A DNA stretch of 64,000 nt, from the NCBI RefSeq assembly GCF_003814875.1, contig NZ_RKQF01000001.1, positions 5,952,001-6,016,000 on the forward strand. The letters run 5' to 3'. The translations under genes and the position numbers were made by a program. Shown here piece after piece: positions 42,863-50,785 of this stretch. The DNA comes from Streptomyces sp. Ag109_O5-1. Lineage in GTDB: Bacteria; Actinomycetota; Actinomycetes; Streptomycetales; Streptomycetaceae. The notes under the pieces are model-generated. The model was given only the letters and a program-made list of their open reading frames with translations. It did no database searches and had not been told where the DNA came from. Within the stretch, counting starts at the first letter, position 1. The number at the start of each line of letters is the position of its first letter.

Positions 42863-42985
42863 AAGGAGTTGAACGGCGAACGCGATCATGTTCACCTCCT
42901 GGTGCACCACCCGCCCGAGGTCGCCGTCTCCAAGCTGGTCAACAGCCTCAAGGGCGCCTCCGCCCGCCGGATACGGCTGGAGTCC
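42863..42985 (+). pseudogene. tnpA: tnpA (Y1 HUH transposase) fragment
   Basis: KELNGERDHVHLLVHHPPEV, then SKLVNSLKGASARRIRLE is the central part of an IS200/IS605 TnpA, with the HUH motif as HVH. The N-terminal strand and the C-terminal helix with the catalytic Tyr are absent. It reads away from the tnpB fragment, as in IS605. It stops close to the chitinase 3' end. Confidence 0.8.
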
Positions 42986-43013
42986 ACCGGCCGGGCCAAC
43001 TGCGCCGAAACGG

Positions 43014-44072
43014 CTACCGCCGCGGGCCGGTGAACCGGGCGAAGGTGTGGCTGAAGTACCAGGTGTCCTGGGCGATCCCGGAGCAGGAGTCGGAGCCGCC
43101 GGTGCCGACGCAGCCGCCGTTGTCGCGCTGGAGGGCCCAGAAGGAGAGGGTGTCGATGCCCTGGGCGGCGGCCCAGCTCGCTACGGCGGTGGCGTTCTGG
43201 GTGGTGAAGGTCTCCGCGGGGCCGTAGTCGTCGATGCCGGGCATCTCGGTGACGCCGACCATGCCCCACAGCTGCTTCGGGCTCTTGTGCGGGTAGAGGG
43301 CGTGGAGCTGGCCGTACAGGCCGCTCGCCGCGGCCTTCGTGCCGGCGGCCATGTCGTGGGTGGCGCCGTCGTAGTAGTCGAAGGTCATGAGGTTGACGAC
43401 GTCCACGCGCGCGTGGTCGGCGACGGCGTTGCGGAGGACGGCCAGGGCGTTGTCCTCCAGGCCCTTGGTCGTCGTCGGCAGGGTGTAGGAGAACTGGAGC
43501 GGCCGGCCGGTGTGTTCGGCCCAGCGCTCGGCCTCGGCGATCGCCTTGTTGCGGCGGTCGATGCCGGCCGTGTCGGCGAGGGAGTCCGCCTCGACGTCGA
43601 GGTCGATGCGGGAGATGCCGTACGTCGTGGCGAGCTTCTCGTACACGCCCGCGATGGCGTGCACGTCGGTACAGCTGTCGGCGAGTTCGGTGCCGGTGGT
43701 GTCGGCGCTGTAGCCGCCGAAGGAAGGGATCGCGTCGCCGCCGCGGGCCTGGAGGGCGGCGATGTCGGCGCCGAAGCTCGACGGGGAGACCGGCTGGGTG
43801 GCGTCGCCGTTCCAGTCCGCGGTGCAGGAGCCCGCGGCGGGGGTCTGGAGGAAGGCCAGGGTGAGGTACTTGTTGCCGGACGCGGCGGCGAGTGCGGCCG
43901 GGCTCTGGCCGGTCCACGCCTCGAAGTAGGGCGCGGCGACATGCGCGGGCAGGGGCTTCGCGGTGTGCGGGGCGGTGTCCGAGGAGGCGTGCGCGGCCCC
44001 CGATCCGAGGGCAACGAGCGCGGCGGACAGGGCGGTTGCGGTCAGGGCGTGCAGGGCACGGGTGTGTCTCAT
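43014..44072 (-). CDS. Secreted GH18 chitinase-like protein
   Basis: A 352-residue exported glycoside hydrolase family 18 protein. The signal peptide is HTRALHALTATALSAALVAL with a cut after AHA. HVAAPYFEAWTGQSPAALAA opens the barrel, and ISRIDLDVEADSL carries the GH18 DxDxE motif as DLDVE with catalytic Glu. LQFSYTLPTTT, VNLMTFDYYD and IDTLSFWALQRDNG are later barrel strands; the Met-Tyr-Asp position is kept (MTFDYYD). No chitin-binding domain is present. The promoter has a DasR-like site, which fits chitin/N-acetylglucosamine control. Confidence 0.9.
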   Translation of the reverse strand: MRHTRALHALTATALSAALVALGSGAAHASSDTAPHTAKPLPAHVAAPYFEAWTGQSPAALAAASGNKYLTLAFLQTPAAGSCTADWNGDATQPVSPSSFGADIAALQARGGDAIPSFGGYSADTTGTELADSCTDVHAIAGVYEKLATTYGISRIDLDVEADSLADTAGIDRRNKAIAEAERWAEHTGRPLQFSYTLPTTTKGLEDNALAVLRNAVADHARVDVVNLMTFDYYDGATHDMAAGTKAAASGLYGQLHALYPHKSPKQLWGMVGVTEMPGIDDYGPAETFTTQNATAVASWAAAQGIDTLSFWALQRDNGGCVGTGGSDSCSGIAQDTWYFSHTFARFTGPRR

Positions 44073-44080
44073 GGACGCAT

Positions 44081-44109
44081 ATATTTGGACTAGACCAATT
44101 AACTGTCAA
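44081..44109 (-). promoter_or_regulatory. Chitinase promoter with DasR-like (dre) site
   Basis: On the minus strand TTGACA (44109-44104) and AAATAT (44086-44081) are spaced by 17, and the spacer holds TTGGTCTAGTCCAA (44098-44085), a near match to the dre core TGGTCTAGACCA. DasR binding would cover the promoter and repress it until glucosamine-phosphate builds up. Confidence 0.75.
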
Positions 44110-44295
44110 GGTTCTTAACAATCAACGGCCCGACACCCCGCCACCCACTGGGCGGAGAAGGCCTGTTGACGGCCGGTGGCCGAATTTTTTCCATGGAGAG
44201 ATTTGAACTGACCATAAGAGAGTCATTAATGTCTGCTACTCGTACCTCTAGTTGACCCAATGCTCGACTCTTTCGTTCGAAAGGAGGCCGCCTCC

Positions 44296-45336
44296 GTGGC
44301 GTCCCACCGTCGTCCCAAGCAGCCGAGCCGCGCTCGCGTCACCGTGCTCACCACCGCCGCCGCTGCCGCCGTGGTCCTCTCCGCCCAGGCGGCCGACGCC
44401 GCACCCACGGCCAAGCCGAAGAAGGACGAGGTCAAGTCCCGGGTCGACAAGCTCTACGAGGAGGCCGAGCAGGCCACCGAGAAGCTCAACGGGGCCAAGG
44501 AGAAGCAGGAGAAGCTCCAGAAGCAGATCTCCGCGCTGCAGGACTCGGTCGCCCGCGGCCAGGACGAGCTCAACGAACTGCGGGACGGCATCGGCAGCAT
44601 GGCCACCGCCCAGTACCGCAGCGGCGGCATCGACCCGTCCCTCCAGCTCTTCCTCTCCTCCGACCCGGACAGCTACCTGGACAAGGCGTCCACGCTCGAC
44701 CAGTTGAGCGGCCAGCAGGTCGAGGCGCTGCAGAAGATCCAGGCCAAGCAGCGCGAGCTGGCGCAGGAGCGGGCCGAGGCGACCGGCAAGCTCAAGGACC
44801 TGGCCGCCACCCGTACCGAACTGGCCAAAAACAAGAAGGAAGTCCAGGGCAAGCTCGCTGCGGCGCAGAGGCTGCTCAACAGCCTCACCGCCGCCGAGAA
44901 GGCCGCGCTGGCCGCCGAGCAGGACCGCGCCAGCCGCTCCTCCAGCGCCCGCGTGGACCTCGGCAACGACACCTCCGCCACCGGCAGGGCCGCCGCCGCG
45001 TTCGCCGCCGCCAAGACCAGGCTCGGCAGCCCGTACGTCTTCGGCGACACCGGCCCGTCCACCTTCGACTGCTCGGGCCTGACCTCCTGGGCCTACGCGC
45101 AGGCCGGCGTCTCCATACCCCGCACCTCCGAGTCCCAGGCGACCATCGGCACCAGGATCTACTCGGCCTCGCAGCTCCAGGTCGGCGACCTGGTCTTCTT
45201 CTTCAACGACCTGCACCACGTGGGCCTGTACGCGGGCAACGGGCAGATCCTGCACGCCCCGCGCACCGGCACGGTCGTCCGCTACGAGTCGATGAGCACC
45301 ATCGGCGGTCCGTTCATGTTCGGCGTCCGCGTCTGA
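44296..45336 (+). CDS. Secreted NlpC/P60 peptidoglycan hydrolase with coiled coil
   Basis: A 346-residue exported cell-wall hydrolase. After the signal peptide (VTVLTTAAAAAVVLSAQAAD) comes a long coiled coil (about 45-220: KLYEEAEQATEKLNGAKEKQ; QVEALQKIQAKQRELAQERA) like RipA/PcsB regulators. The C-terminal NlpC/P60 domain has the Cys in STFDCSGLTSWAYAQ, the first His in LHHVGLYAGNG and the third residue in ILHAPRTGTVV. It would cut the D-Glu-meso-DAP bond. The GTG at 44296 has AAGGAGG at 44281-44287. It ends at a shared hairpin with gnd. Confidence 0.9.
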   Translation: MASHRRPKQPSRARVTVLTTAAAAAVVLSAQAADAAPTAKPKKDEVKSRVDKLYEEAEQATEKLNGAKEKQEKLQKQISALQDSVARGQDELNELRDGIGSMATAQYRSGGIDPSLQLFLSSDPDSYLDKASTLDQLSGQQVEALQKIQAKQRELAQERAEATGKLKDLAATRTELAKNKKEVQGKLAAAQRLLNSLTAAEKAALAAEQDRASRSSSARVDLGNDTSATGRAAAAFAAAKTRLGSPYVFGDTGPSTFDCSGLTSWAYAQAGVSIPRTSESQATIGTRIYSASQLQVGDLVFFFNDLHHVGLYAGNGQILHAPRTGTVVRYESMSTIGGPFMFGVRV

Positions 45337-45386
45337 CCTGCGGTCGGCCTGACCGAGAGGGTCCCTCCCCAGCGCCCTTGCCTGCA

Positions 45387-45410
45387 GCGCCCCGTCAGGG
45401 GCGGGGGCGC
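45387..45410. terminator. Hairpin between NlpC/P60 and gnd genes
   Basis: GCGCCCC at 45387-45393 pairs with GGGGCGC at 45404-45410, lying between converging stop codons. It could end both transcripts. Confidence 0.55.
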
Positions 45411-46850
45411 TCAGCTCTCCGTTTCGGGGCGGCCCTCTGTCGCCCAGTGGGTGTGGAAGGCGCCGGTGCGGTCGGTGCGGCCGTACGTGTGGGCACCGAA
45501 GTAGTCGCGCTGGCCCTGGAGAAGGGCCGCCGGGAGGCGGTCGGCGCGCAGGGTGTCGTAGTGGGCGAGGGCCGCCGAGAACGCCGGGACCGGGATGCCC
45601 CGGCGGGCCGCCGACGCCACCGTCTCCCGCCACGGCACCTGCGCGTCGGCGATCTCCTTGGCGAACTCCTCCTGGGCCAGCAGGCTCACCAGGTCCGGGT
45701 CGGCCCGGTAGGCCGCGCGGATCCGGTCCAGGAAGGACGCGCGGATGATGCAGCCGCCCCGCCAGATCCGGGCCACCGCGCCGAGGTCGATCTTCCAGCC
45801 GTACTCGGCGGCCGCGTCCTGGATCATCGTCCAGCCCTGGTCGTAGGCGATGACCTTGGACGCGTACAGGGCGTGTTCGACGCGGGAGGCGAAGCGGTCG
45901 GCCTCGGTCGCGCTGAGCGGGGGCGTGGTGCCGCCGGGCAACCCGGCGTACGTGGCGCGCAGTTCGCGGCGGCCGGACGCGGCGCGGGCGAACGTCGCCT
46001 GGGCGATCGCGGTGACCGGCGAGGACAGGTCCAGCGCGGTCTGCACGGTCCAGCGCCCGGTGCCCTTCTGGCCGGCCGCGTCGGTGACGATGTCGACGAA
46101 GGGGGCGCCGGTGGCGGCGTCGACGTGCGCGAGGACGTCGGCCGTGATCTCGATGAGGTAGGAGCCGAGCCGGCCGCGGTTCCACTCGCGGAAGATGTCC
46201 GCGATCTCGGCCGGCGCGTAGCCGCCGACCTGGCGCAGCAGGTCGTACGCCTCGGCGATGAGCTGCATGTCGGCGTACTCGATGCCGTTGTGGACCATCT
46301 TCACGAAGTGCCCGGCACCGTCGGCGCCGACGTGTGTGGCGCAGGGTTCGCCGCCCACCTTCGCGCTGATGTCCTCGAACATCGGCCCGAGCACGGTGTA
46401 CGACTCGGCGGAGCCGCCCGGCATGATGGACGGTCCGTTGAGCGCGCCCTCCTCGCCGCCGGAGACACCGACCCCGACGAAGTGCAGCCCCTTCTCGCGC
46501 AGGGCGGCCTCGCGGCGGCGGGTGTCGGCGAAGTGGGCGTTGCCGCCGTCGATGACGATGTCACCGGGTTCGAGGAGCGGGACGAACTCGTCGATGACGG
46601 CGTCGGTGGCGGCACCGGCCTGCACCATGATCATGATGCGGCGGGGGCGTTCGAGGGCGGCGACGAAGTCCGCGGCGGTCTCGGCTCCGACGAACGTGCC
46701 CTCCTGCCCGTACTCCTCGATCAGCGCACGGGTGCGGGCGGGAGTGCGGTTGTGGACGGCGACCGGGTAACCGTGCCGGGCGAAGTTCCGGGCCAGGTTG
46801 CGGCCCATCACGCCCAGGCCGGTCACGCCGATGGCTGCGGATGCGTTCAC
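45411..46850 (-). CDS. gnd: 6-phosphogluconate dehydrogenase (decarboxylating)
   Basis: A 479-residue enzyme of the pentose phosphate pathway that oxidises 6-phosphogluconate to ribulose 5-phosphate and CO2 with NADP+. The Rossmann motif is IGVTGLGVMGRNLARN. VGVGVSGGEEGALNGPSIMP holds the substrate signature, and GHFVKMVHNGIEYADM carries the catalytic Lys and the Asn/Glu. Later HALYASKVIAYDQGWTMI and QRDYFGAHTYGRTD complete the long form. GTG at 46850 gives the usual length; the frame runs on to 47213 without support. It is a single gene. Confidence 0.95.
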   Translation of the reverse strand: MNASAAIGVTGLGVMGRNLARNFARHGYPVAVHNRTPARTRALIEEYGQEGTFVGAETAADFVAALERPRRIMIMVQAGAATDAVIDEFVPLLEPGDIVIDGGNAHFADTRRREAALREKGLHFVGVGVSGGEEGALNGPSIMPGGSAESYTVLGPMFEDISAKVGGEPCATHVGADGAGHFVKMVHNGIEYADMQLIAEAYDLLRQVGGYAPAEIADIFREWNRGRLGSYLIEITADVLAHVDAATGAPFVDIVTDAAGQKGTGRWTVQTALDLSSPVTAIAQATFARAASGRRELRATYAGLPGGTTPPLSATEADRFASRVEHALYASKVIAYDQGWTMIQDAAAEYGWKIDLGAVARIWRGGCIIRASFLDRIRAAYRADPDLVSLLAQEEFAKEIADAQVPWRETVASAARRGIPVPAFSAALAHYDTLRADRLPAALLQGQRDYFGAHTYGRTDRTGAFHTHWATEGRPETES

Positions 46851-47016
46851 GGGGGGACTCCGATCTGCGGTCGAACGCTGACGTGCCCGGATGTACGGGC
46901 GGACGGTGGGCGTCCGTTCAGAGCGTGACCGACCGCGGGATCCGAACGGGCGAAAGTCACGGCGTCGGGGCGTGTGAGACCACCCCGGACCCGGCCGATC
47001 GTCCGAGGATCCGAAG

Positions 47017-47781
47017 ATGCGAAAGGATGATCTACGACTCCTCACCGCCGCGCTCGTCCTCCTCCTCACCGGCGCGTTCCTCACCACGCCCGCCAAGGCC
47101 GACGCCGGCCTCGGACCCTGCGGCTTCGGCACTCCCAGCACCCCGCCGCCCGACAGCGCCACCGCCACCGACAGCGCAGGCGCAGGCGCAGGCGCCGGCG
47201 ACAACGGCACCAACAGCGACGCCCCGGCCTGGACCGCGCCGACCGTCGGCTACCGGCTCTCCGCCGGCTACGCCGCCGAGGGCCCCCACTGGAGGCACCG
47301 GCACACCGGCCAGGACTTCGCGGTCGACTCCGGTACGCCCGTGTACGCCGTCGGACCCGGCCGGATCGTGACCGCGTCCTGCGGCGACGCCTTCGGCAAC
47401 CAGGTCGTCATACAGCACCCGGACGGCTACTACACGCAGTACGCCCATCTGTCCGTCATCAACGTCCGGCCCGGCCAGGAGGTCCTGACGGGCCAGCGCA
47501 TCGGCGCCGCCGGTGCGACCGGCAACGCGGACGGCCCCCACCTCCACTTCGAGGTCCGCACCACCCCGTTCATGGGGTCCGCGGTGCCGCCGCTGCCGTG
47601 GCTGCGCGGGCACGGGGTGGCGATCCTCGGCGACCCGGCGGGCCTCGCACAAAGTTCGAAGATCCCCGCACAGCCCGCACCGGCGCCCGGGAGCGACCAG
47701 ACTGCCACCCATGGCATGCCCGAGGTTCGTCCTCCTCATCACGATGGTCGTCCTCCTGTCGCTACCGGCCTCCAGGCCTGA
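47017..47781 (+). CDS. Secreted M23 family peptidase
   Basis: A 254-residue exported peptidoglycan endopeptidase. The signal peptide is LRLLTAALVLLLTGAFLTTP. An Ala/Thr/Gly-rich linker leads to the lysostaphin-type domain: HTGQDFAVDSGTPVYAVGPG holds HxxxD zinc ligands, and GPHLHFEVRTTPF holds the HxH ligand pair; YTQYAHLSVINVRPGQEV is the usual middle. It should cut cross-bridges. The tail after the domain is Pro-rich and is read in the same DNA as the start of the next gene (71-base overlap), which is unusual. Confidence 0.9.
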   Translation: MRKDDLRLLTAALVLLLTGAFLTTPAKADAGLGPCGFGTPSTPPPDSATATDSAGAGAGAGDNGTNSDAPAWTAPTVGYRLSAGYAAEGPHWRHRHTGQDFAVDSGTPVYAVGPGRIVTASCGDAFGNQVVIQHPDGYYTQYAHLSVINVRPGQEVLTGQRIGAAGATGNADGPHLHFEVRTTPFMGSAVPPLPWLRGHGVAILGDPAGLAQSSKIPAQPAPAPGSDQTATHGMPEVRPPHHDGRPPVATGLQA

Positions 47782-48661
47782 GATCCCGCGACCCGCCGCC
47801 CCCGGGCCCTTCGGGGCGTACCTCGGCTTCGGCGCCGACGGGGTGCGGCGGGTGGGCGCGCTCGGCGCCTGGCTCGGTCATGACGAACCTCGGGTCGGGC
47901 ACACCTACCTGCCGGGCGATGTGTGGCAGAACATCGAGGGCGCCCCGGACTTCGTACGGCTGTGGGCACACTGGCGGCGGGCCGTGCCGGACCGGCTCCT
48001 CGTCCTGAACGTGCCGATGCTGGAACGCACGGAGGACCATGTGCCCGACGCCGAGGTGCGGCGCCAGCTCCGGCTGGGGGCGGGCGGGGCGTACGACGGC
48101 CACTTCCGGGCGCTGGCCCGGCGGCTGGTCGCGGTCGGCGCGCCGGACACCGTCGTCGTCCTCGGCTGGGAGATGAACGGGGTGACGTACACCCATCGCT
48201 GCGGTCCCGACCCGGCCGCCTGGAAGGCGTACTGGGTGCGGATCGTCACGGCGATGCGGTCGGTGCCCGGCGCCCGGTTCCGGTTCGACTTCGCGCCCAA
48301 CCGGGGGCGGGACGCGATCCCGTGGACCGAGTGCTATCCCGGGGACCTGTTCGTGGACGTGATCGGGATGGACGCCTACGACTCCCCTCGCGGGCTGTCC
48401 TTCCGGGAGCAGGTCATGGAGCCGTACGGGCTGCGGGCCCAGGTCGACTTCGCCCGGGCCCACGGCAAACCGGTCTCGTATCCCGAGTGGGGGCTCTACG
48501 AGAACGGGGACGATCCGGCGTATCTGCGGGGCATGCTGGAGTGGTTCGCGGACAGCCGGCCGCTGTACCAGACCCTCACCGACTACTGCCCGCACGGCGT
48601 CTGGGGCTGCCGCAGCAACCCGAGGTCCAGGGCCGTCTACCGGTCCCTGATGAGGAGTTAG
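47711..48661 (+). CDS. Secreted GH26-like glycosyl hydrolase
   Basis: A 316-residue exported protein with a short signal (FVLLITMVVLLSLPA). The barrel holds two likely catalytic Glu: VVVLGWEMNGVTYTH (acid/base in WEMNG) and VSYPEWGLYENGDD (nucleophile in PEWG), the pattern of GH26 and related clan A enzymes such as mannanases. FRFDFAPNRGRDAIPWTECY and DLFVDVIGMDAYDS are other barrel strands. The substrate is probably a beta-mannan or similar wall polysaccharide. The ATG at 47711 overlaps the M23 gene by 71 bases; a later start (47744) would still overlap. Confidence 0.8.
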   Translation: MACPRFVLLITMVVLLSLPASRPEIPRPAAPGPFGAYLGFGADGVRRVGALGAWLGHDEPRVGHTYLPGDVWQNIEGAPDFVRLWAHWRRAVPDRLLVLNVPMLERTEDHVPDAEVRRQLRLGAGGAYDGHFRALARRLVAVGAPDTVVVLGWEMNGVTYTHRCGPDPAAWKAYWVRIVTAMRSVPGARFRFDFAPNRGRDAIPWTECYPGDLFVDVIGMDAYDSPRGLSFREQVMEPYGLRAQVDFARAHGKPVSYPEWGLYENGDDPAYLRGMLEWFADSRPLYQTLTDYCPHGVWGCRSNPRSRAVYRSLMRS

Positions 48662-48675
48662 CCCCGCCCTTCCCC

Positions 48676-48711
48676 GGTCGGATCGGCCGGATCGGTCGGA
48701 TCGGCCGGATC
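48676..48711. repeat. Two exact tandem 18-bp repeats
   Basis: GGTCGGATCGGCCGGATC is present twice in a row, covering the gap between the GH26-like gene and the last CIS gene and touching its stop codon. The unit contains a GATC-flanked palindrome (GATCGGCCGGATC) and could fold, so a terminator role is possible. Confidence 0.7.
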
Positions 48712-50191
48712 AGGAGGAGCCGGCGCTCGACGGGCCGAAGAACTCGATCTCGGCGATGGCCACCTGGGTCTTCGCGGAGGCCTGGTACGACGACTCGATC
48801 GTGAAGCGGACGGAGACGACGTCCGACGCGCGGAAGTCCCGGGTCTGGCCGCCGGCCGCCTGGTCGAGGACCAGTTCACGGGTCTCCGTCTTCCCGTCGG
48901 ACGTCTTGATGGTCGCCTTCATCCGGTGCGGCAGGGCCGACTTCTTGAGCTGGTCGTAGTGGGTCGACTCGCCGGACGTGACGATCACGTTCAGCAGCCG
49001 GGTCGGTTCGTCGAAGCGGGCCTCGATCCACTCGCCCTCGCCGCCCTGCACCACGCCCGGGCCCCACCAGGTGTTGCTCAGCTTGTCGAAGACGAGGTCG
49101 GGCTTGTGGCCGGCGTAGGAGCGGGACGCGGCGAAGCGGTCCGGGGAGACCTGGGCGCGTTTGGCGAAGTGGTCGCGGGTGGCGCTGATCGCCTTCGGCG
49201 TGTTGACCGCCAGGACCGTGACACCGGTGAGGACGACGGCGGCGACGATCCAGGTCAGCACGCGGTCGAAGGTGCGGCGCAGGCGGGGGCGGTCGCCCGC
49301 CCAGGGGGTTTCGCGGTTGCGGAAGTCGAAGAGGCGGCGCCACCAGGGGCGGGGGGCCGCGGGGGAGGTGTCGCCGTGGCCGGCCATGGGCATGGCGCAG
49401 CGGGTGCAGAAGTGGCGGTCGGGGCGGTTGGGGGTGGCGCACCAGGGGCAGGGGGTGCCGCCGTGGGCGCCGAGGTCTGCGCCGGGGGCGCGGACGGACT
49501 GGGGGCGTTGGGGGGTGGGGCGGCCGGGGAGGACGGGGGTGACGGACGGGGGTGCGGGGGCCGGTTCCGGGTCCTGTACGGGGATGAGGAGGCGGCGGGC
49601 TCGGTCGTGGGCGTCCTCGCCGTCGCCTTCGGCGTATGCGTTCCCGCCCGCTCCACCCGTGCGGCCGTCGTGGTCGGGTGCGGGTGGCCCCTGCGGGGGC
49701 CGGGCGCCGTCGGCGGCTTCCGGGTCGGGGGTGGTGGGGATGGGGGTGGTTTCGGCCGTCGCAGCGGTACCGGCCGGTGGGGGCTGGTCGCGCCCACGCG
49801 GCGGTAGCCGCACATCAGATTCAGCCCCGCGCCCCTGACGAGGCGCTGTCGTCGCCGTTCCCGGCAAGTCCTCCCGCGTCTGACGGGGCGTTGTCGTGGC
49901 CGTTGCCGACAAGTCCTCCCGTCCCTGAAGGGGCGCTGTCGTCGCCGTTCCTGACGCCGTCGCCGTGCCCAGCACGTTGCTGCGTTGGGCGCGGGGGAGG
50001 CCGGTGCCGCCTTCTCTGGGGGCGAAGGCGTCCCAGGCGGGGGGCGCCGGGGAGCCTTCGGGGGCCGGGGTCTCCTGTCTGCCCTCCTCCCTGTTTCCCG
50101 TCCAGCTCAGGACTGCTCCGCACGCGTCGCAGAAGGACTGGCCCGGTTCTGCGACCGTGCCGCACTCCGTGCAGTTCTGGGTGGTCGTCAT
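48710..50191 (-). CDS. cisA: CIS-associated zinc-ribbon membrane protein (CisA-like)
   Basis: A 493-residue protein, last in the CIS operon. It has an N-terminal zinc ribbon (NCTECG at 6-11; FCDACG at 20-25), a Pro/Ala-rich linker, a second ribbon (CPWCATPNRPDRHFCTRCAM at 248-267), one membrane helix at about 312-331 (VLTWIVAAVVLTGVTVLAV) and an outer discoidin/galactose-binding-like domain (350-490: FDKLSNTWWGPGVVQGGEGE; IEARFDEPTRLLNVIV). This matches the published Streptomyces CisA, which helps the CIS act at the membrane to cause cell death. Its ATG overlaps the stop of the gp7-like gene (ATGA). The linker contains an 84-bp repeat shared with the gene at 56381. Confidence 0.8.
   Translation of the reverse strand: MTTTQNCTECGTVAEPGQSFCDACGAVLSWTGNREEGRQETPAPEGSPAPPAWDAFAPREGGTGLPRAQRSNVLGTATASGTATTAPLQGREDLSATATTTPRQTREDLPGTATTAPRQGRGAESDVRLPPRGRDQPPPAGTAATAETTPIPTTPDPEAADGARPPQGPPAPDHDGRTGGAGGNAYAEGDGEDAHDRARRLLIPVQDPEPAPAPPSVTPVLPGRPTPQRPQSVRAPGADLGAHGGTPCPWCATPNRPDRHFCTRCAMPMAGHGDTSPAAPRPWWRRLFDFRNRETPWAGDRPRLRRTFDRVLTWIVAAVVLTGVTVLAVNTPKAISATRDHFAKRAQVSPDRFAASRSYAGHKPDLVFDKLSNTWWGPGVVQGGEGEWIEARFDEPTRLLNVIVTSGESTHYDQLKKSALPHRMKATIKTSDGKTETRELVLDQAAGGQTRDFRASDVVSVRFTIESSYQASAKTQVAIAEIEFFGPSSAGSS
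49771..49854. repeat. 84-bp perfect repeat, copy 1 (inside cisA)
   Basis: These 84 bases recur exactly at 57589-57672 inside the VQR-repeat gene. Both are read in the same frame and give RQGRGAESDVRLPPRGRDQP. The sequence looks, from memory, like a common intergenic repeat of Streptomyces genomes, here taken into two coding regions. Confidence 0.85.
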
Positions 50192-50757
50192 CGCTGCGGG
50201 GTCCTTTCGGCGGACGGAGAAGAAGCGGTCACCTGGACCGTGTAGGGCATGTGGGCGGGGCGGGCGGCGGCCACGAGGTGTTCCAGTCGGACCTCGTCGG
50301 CGGGGGTGGGGGACGGGAGCGTGAGGTGGACGTGGAGGCGGGGGCGGGGTGTGCCGGGGAAGCGGCCCAGCGGGCGGGCGCTCCAGTCGGCGCCGCCGCT
50401 CTCCGTGATCTCCGGTGCGACGCCGAACGCCAGCCGGACCGCCTCGGAGAGGCCGCGGCGGGTGCCCCGGATGCGGTGCAGGTAGGCGGCCGCGGCCACG
50501 GCGGCCCGGAGCAGGGGTTCCGGTTCCGTGCCGTCGGTCTCCGCGCCGACCCAGGTGCCCAGCCACTCCGCGAAGTCCAGGGAGGTCAGGGCCGGGTCGA
50601 AGTAGCTGGGGAGGCAGTCGAGGACGTTGGGGATGGGGGCGATCACATCGTCCAGGCCGGCGACGAAGCGCAGGGCGAGATCGTCGTCGGCGAAGACGGC
50701 GGGGAGCATCGGGCCGATGGGCGTGGAGGAGCCCAGGCCGTCGATCGAGCCTCTCAA
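50188..50757 (-). CDS. cis12: CIS baseplate protein, gp7/phage tail protein I-like (Cis12)
   Basis: A 189-residue baseplate wedge protein. IPNVLDCLPSYFDPALTSLD, then FAEWLGTWVGAETDGTEPEP and HRIRGTRRGLSEAVRLAFGV follow the phage tail protein I/Afp12 pattern. It should work with Cis11 and Cis9 to form the baseplate wedges that trigger sheath contraction. It starts with TTG, supported by GGAGG six bases upstream. The following gene (CisA) begins inside its stop codon. It is shorter than the very large Cis12/Pvc12 proteins of other systems. Confidence 0.8.
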   Translation of the reverse strand: MRGSIDGLGSSTPIGPMLPAVFADDDLALRFVAGLDDVIAPIPNVLDCLPSYFDPALTSLDFAEWLGTWVGAETDGTEPEPLLRAAVAAAAYLHRIRGTRRGLSEAVRLAFGVAPEITESGGADWSARPLGRFPGTPRPRLHVHLTLPSPTPADEVRLEHLVAAARPAHMPYTVQVTASSPSAERTPQR

Positions 50758-50785
50758 CGGATGCCTCCGGAGACGTCGTCGGGGG

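Larger units (their letters stand above)
42389..42985. mobile_element. Deleted IS605-type element with tnpB and tnpA fragments
   Basis: The left end (TCAA on the minus strand at 42392-42389) and hairpin CCCTGGCC-TGAA-GTCCAGGG (42399-42418) copy the right-end layout of the element at 33993. Next comes the first part of tnpB (minus), then a divergent piece of tnpA (plus). Most of tnpB, both ends of tnpA and the opposite end are missing. The stretch 42762-42862 is AT-rich and has an inverted repeat, GTTGTTCT-N11-AGAACAAC (42775-42801), between the divergent genes. Confidence 0.75.

Noticed and set aside
46851..47016. c-di-AMP (ydaO) riboswitch before the M23 peptidase gene
   Set aside because: Such riboswitches often precede wall hydrolase genes in Streptomyces, but the conserved core could not be found here or before 44296.
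46851..47213. N-terminal extension of 6-phosphogluconate dehydrogenase
   Set aside because: The family starts at the Rossmann motif, and the extension overlaps the M23 gene on the other strand.
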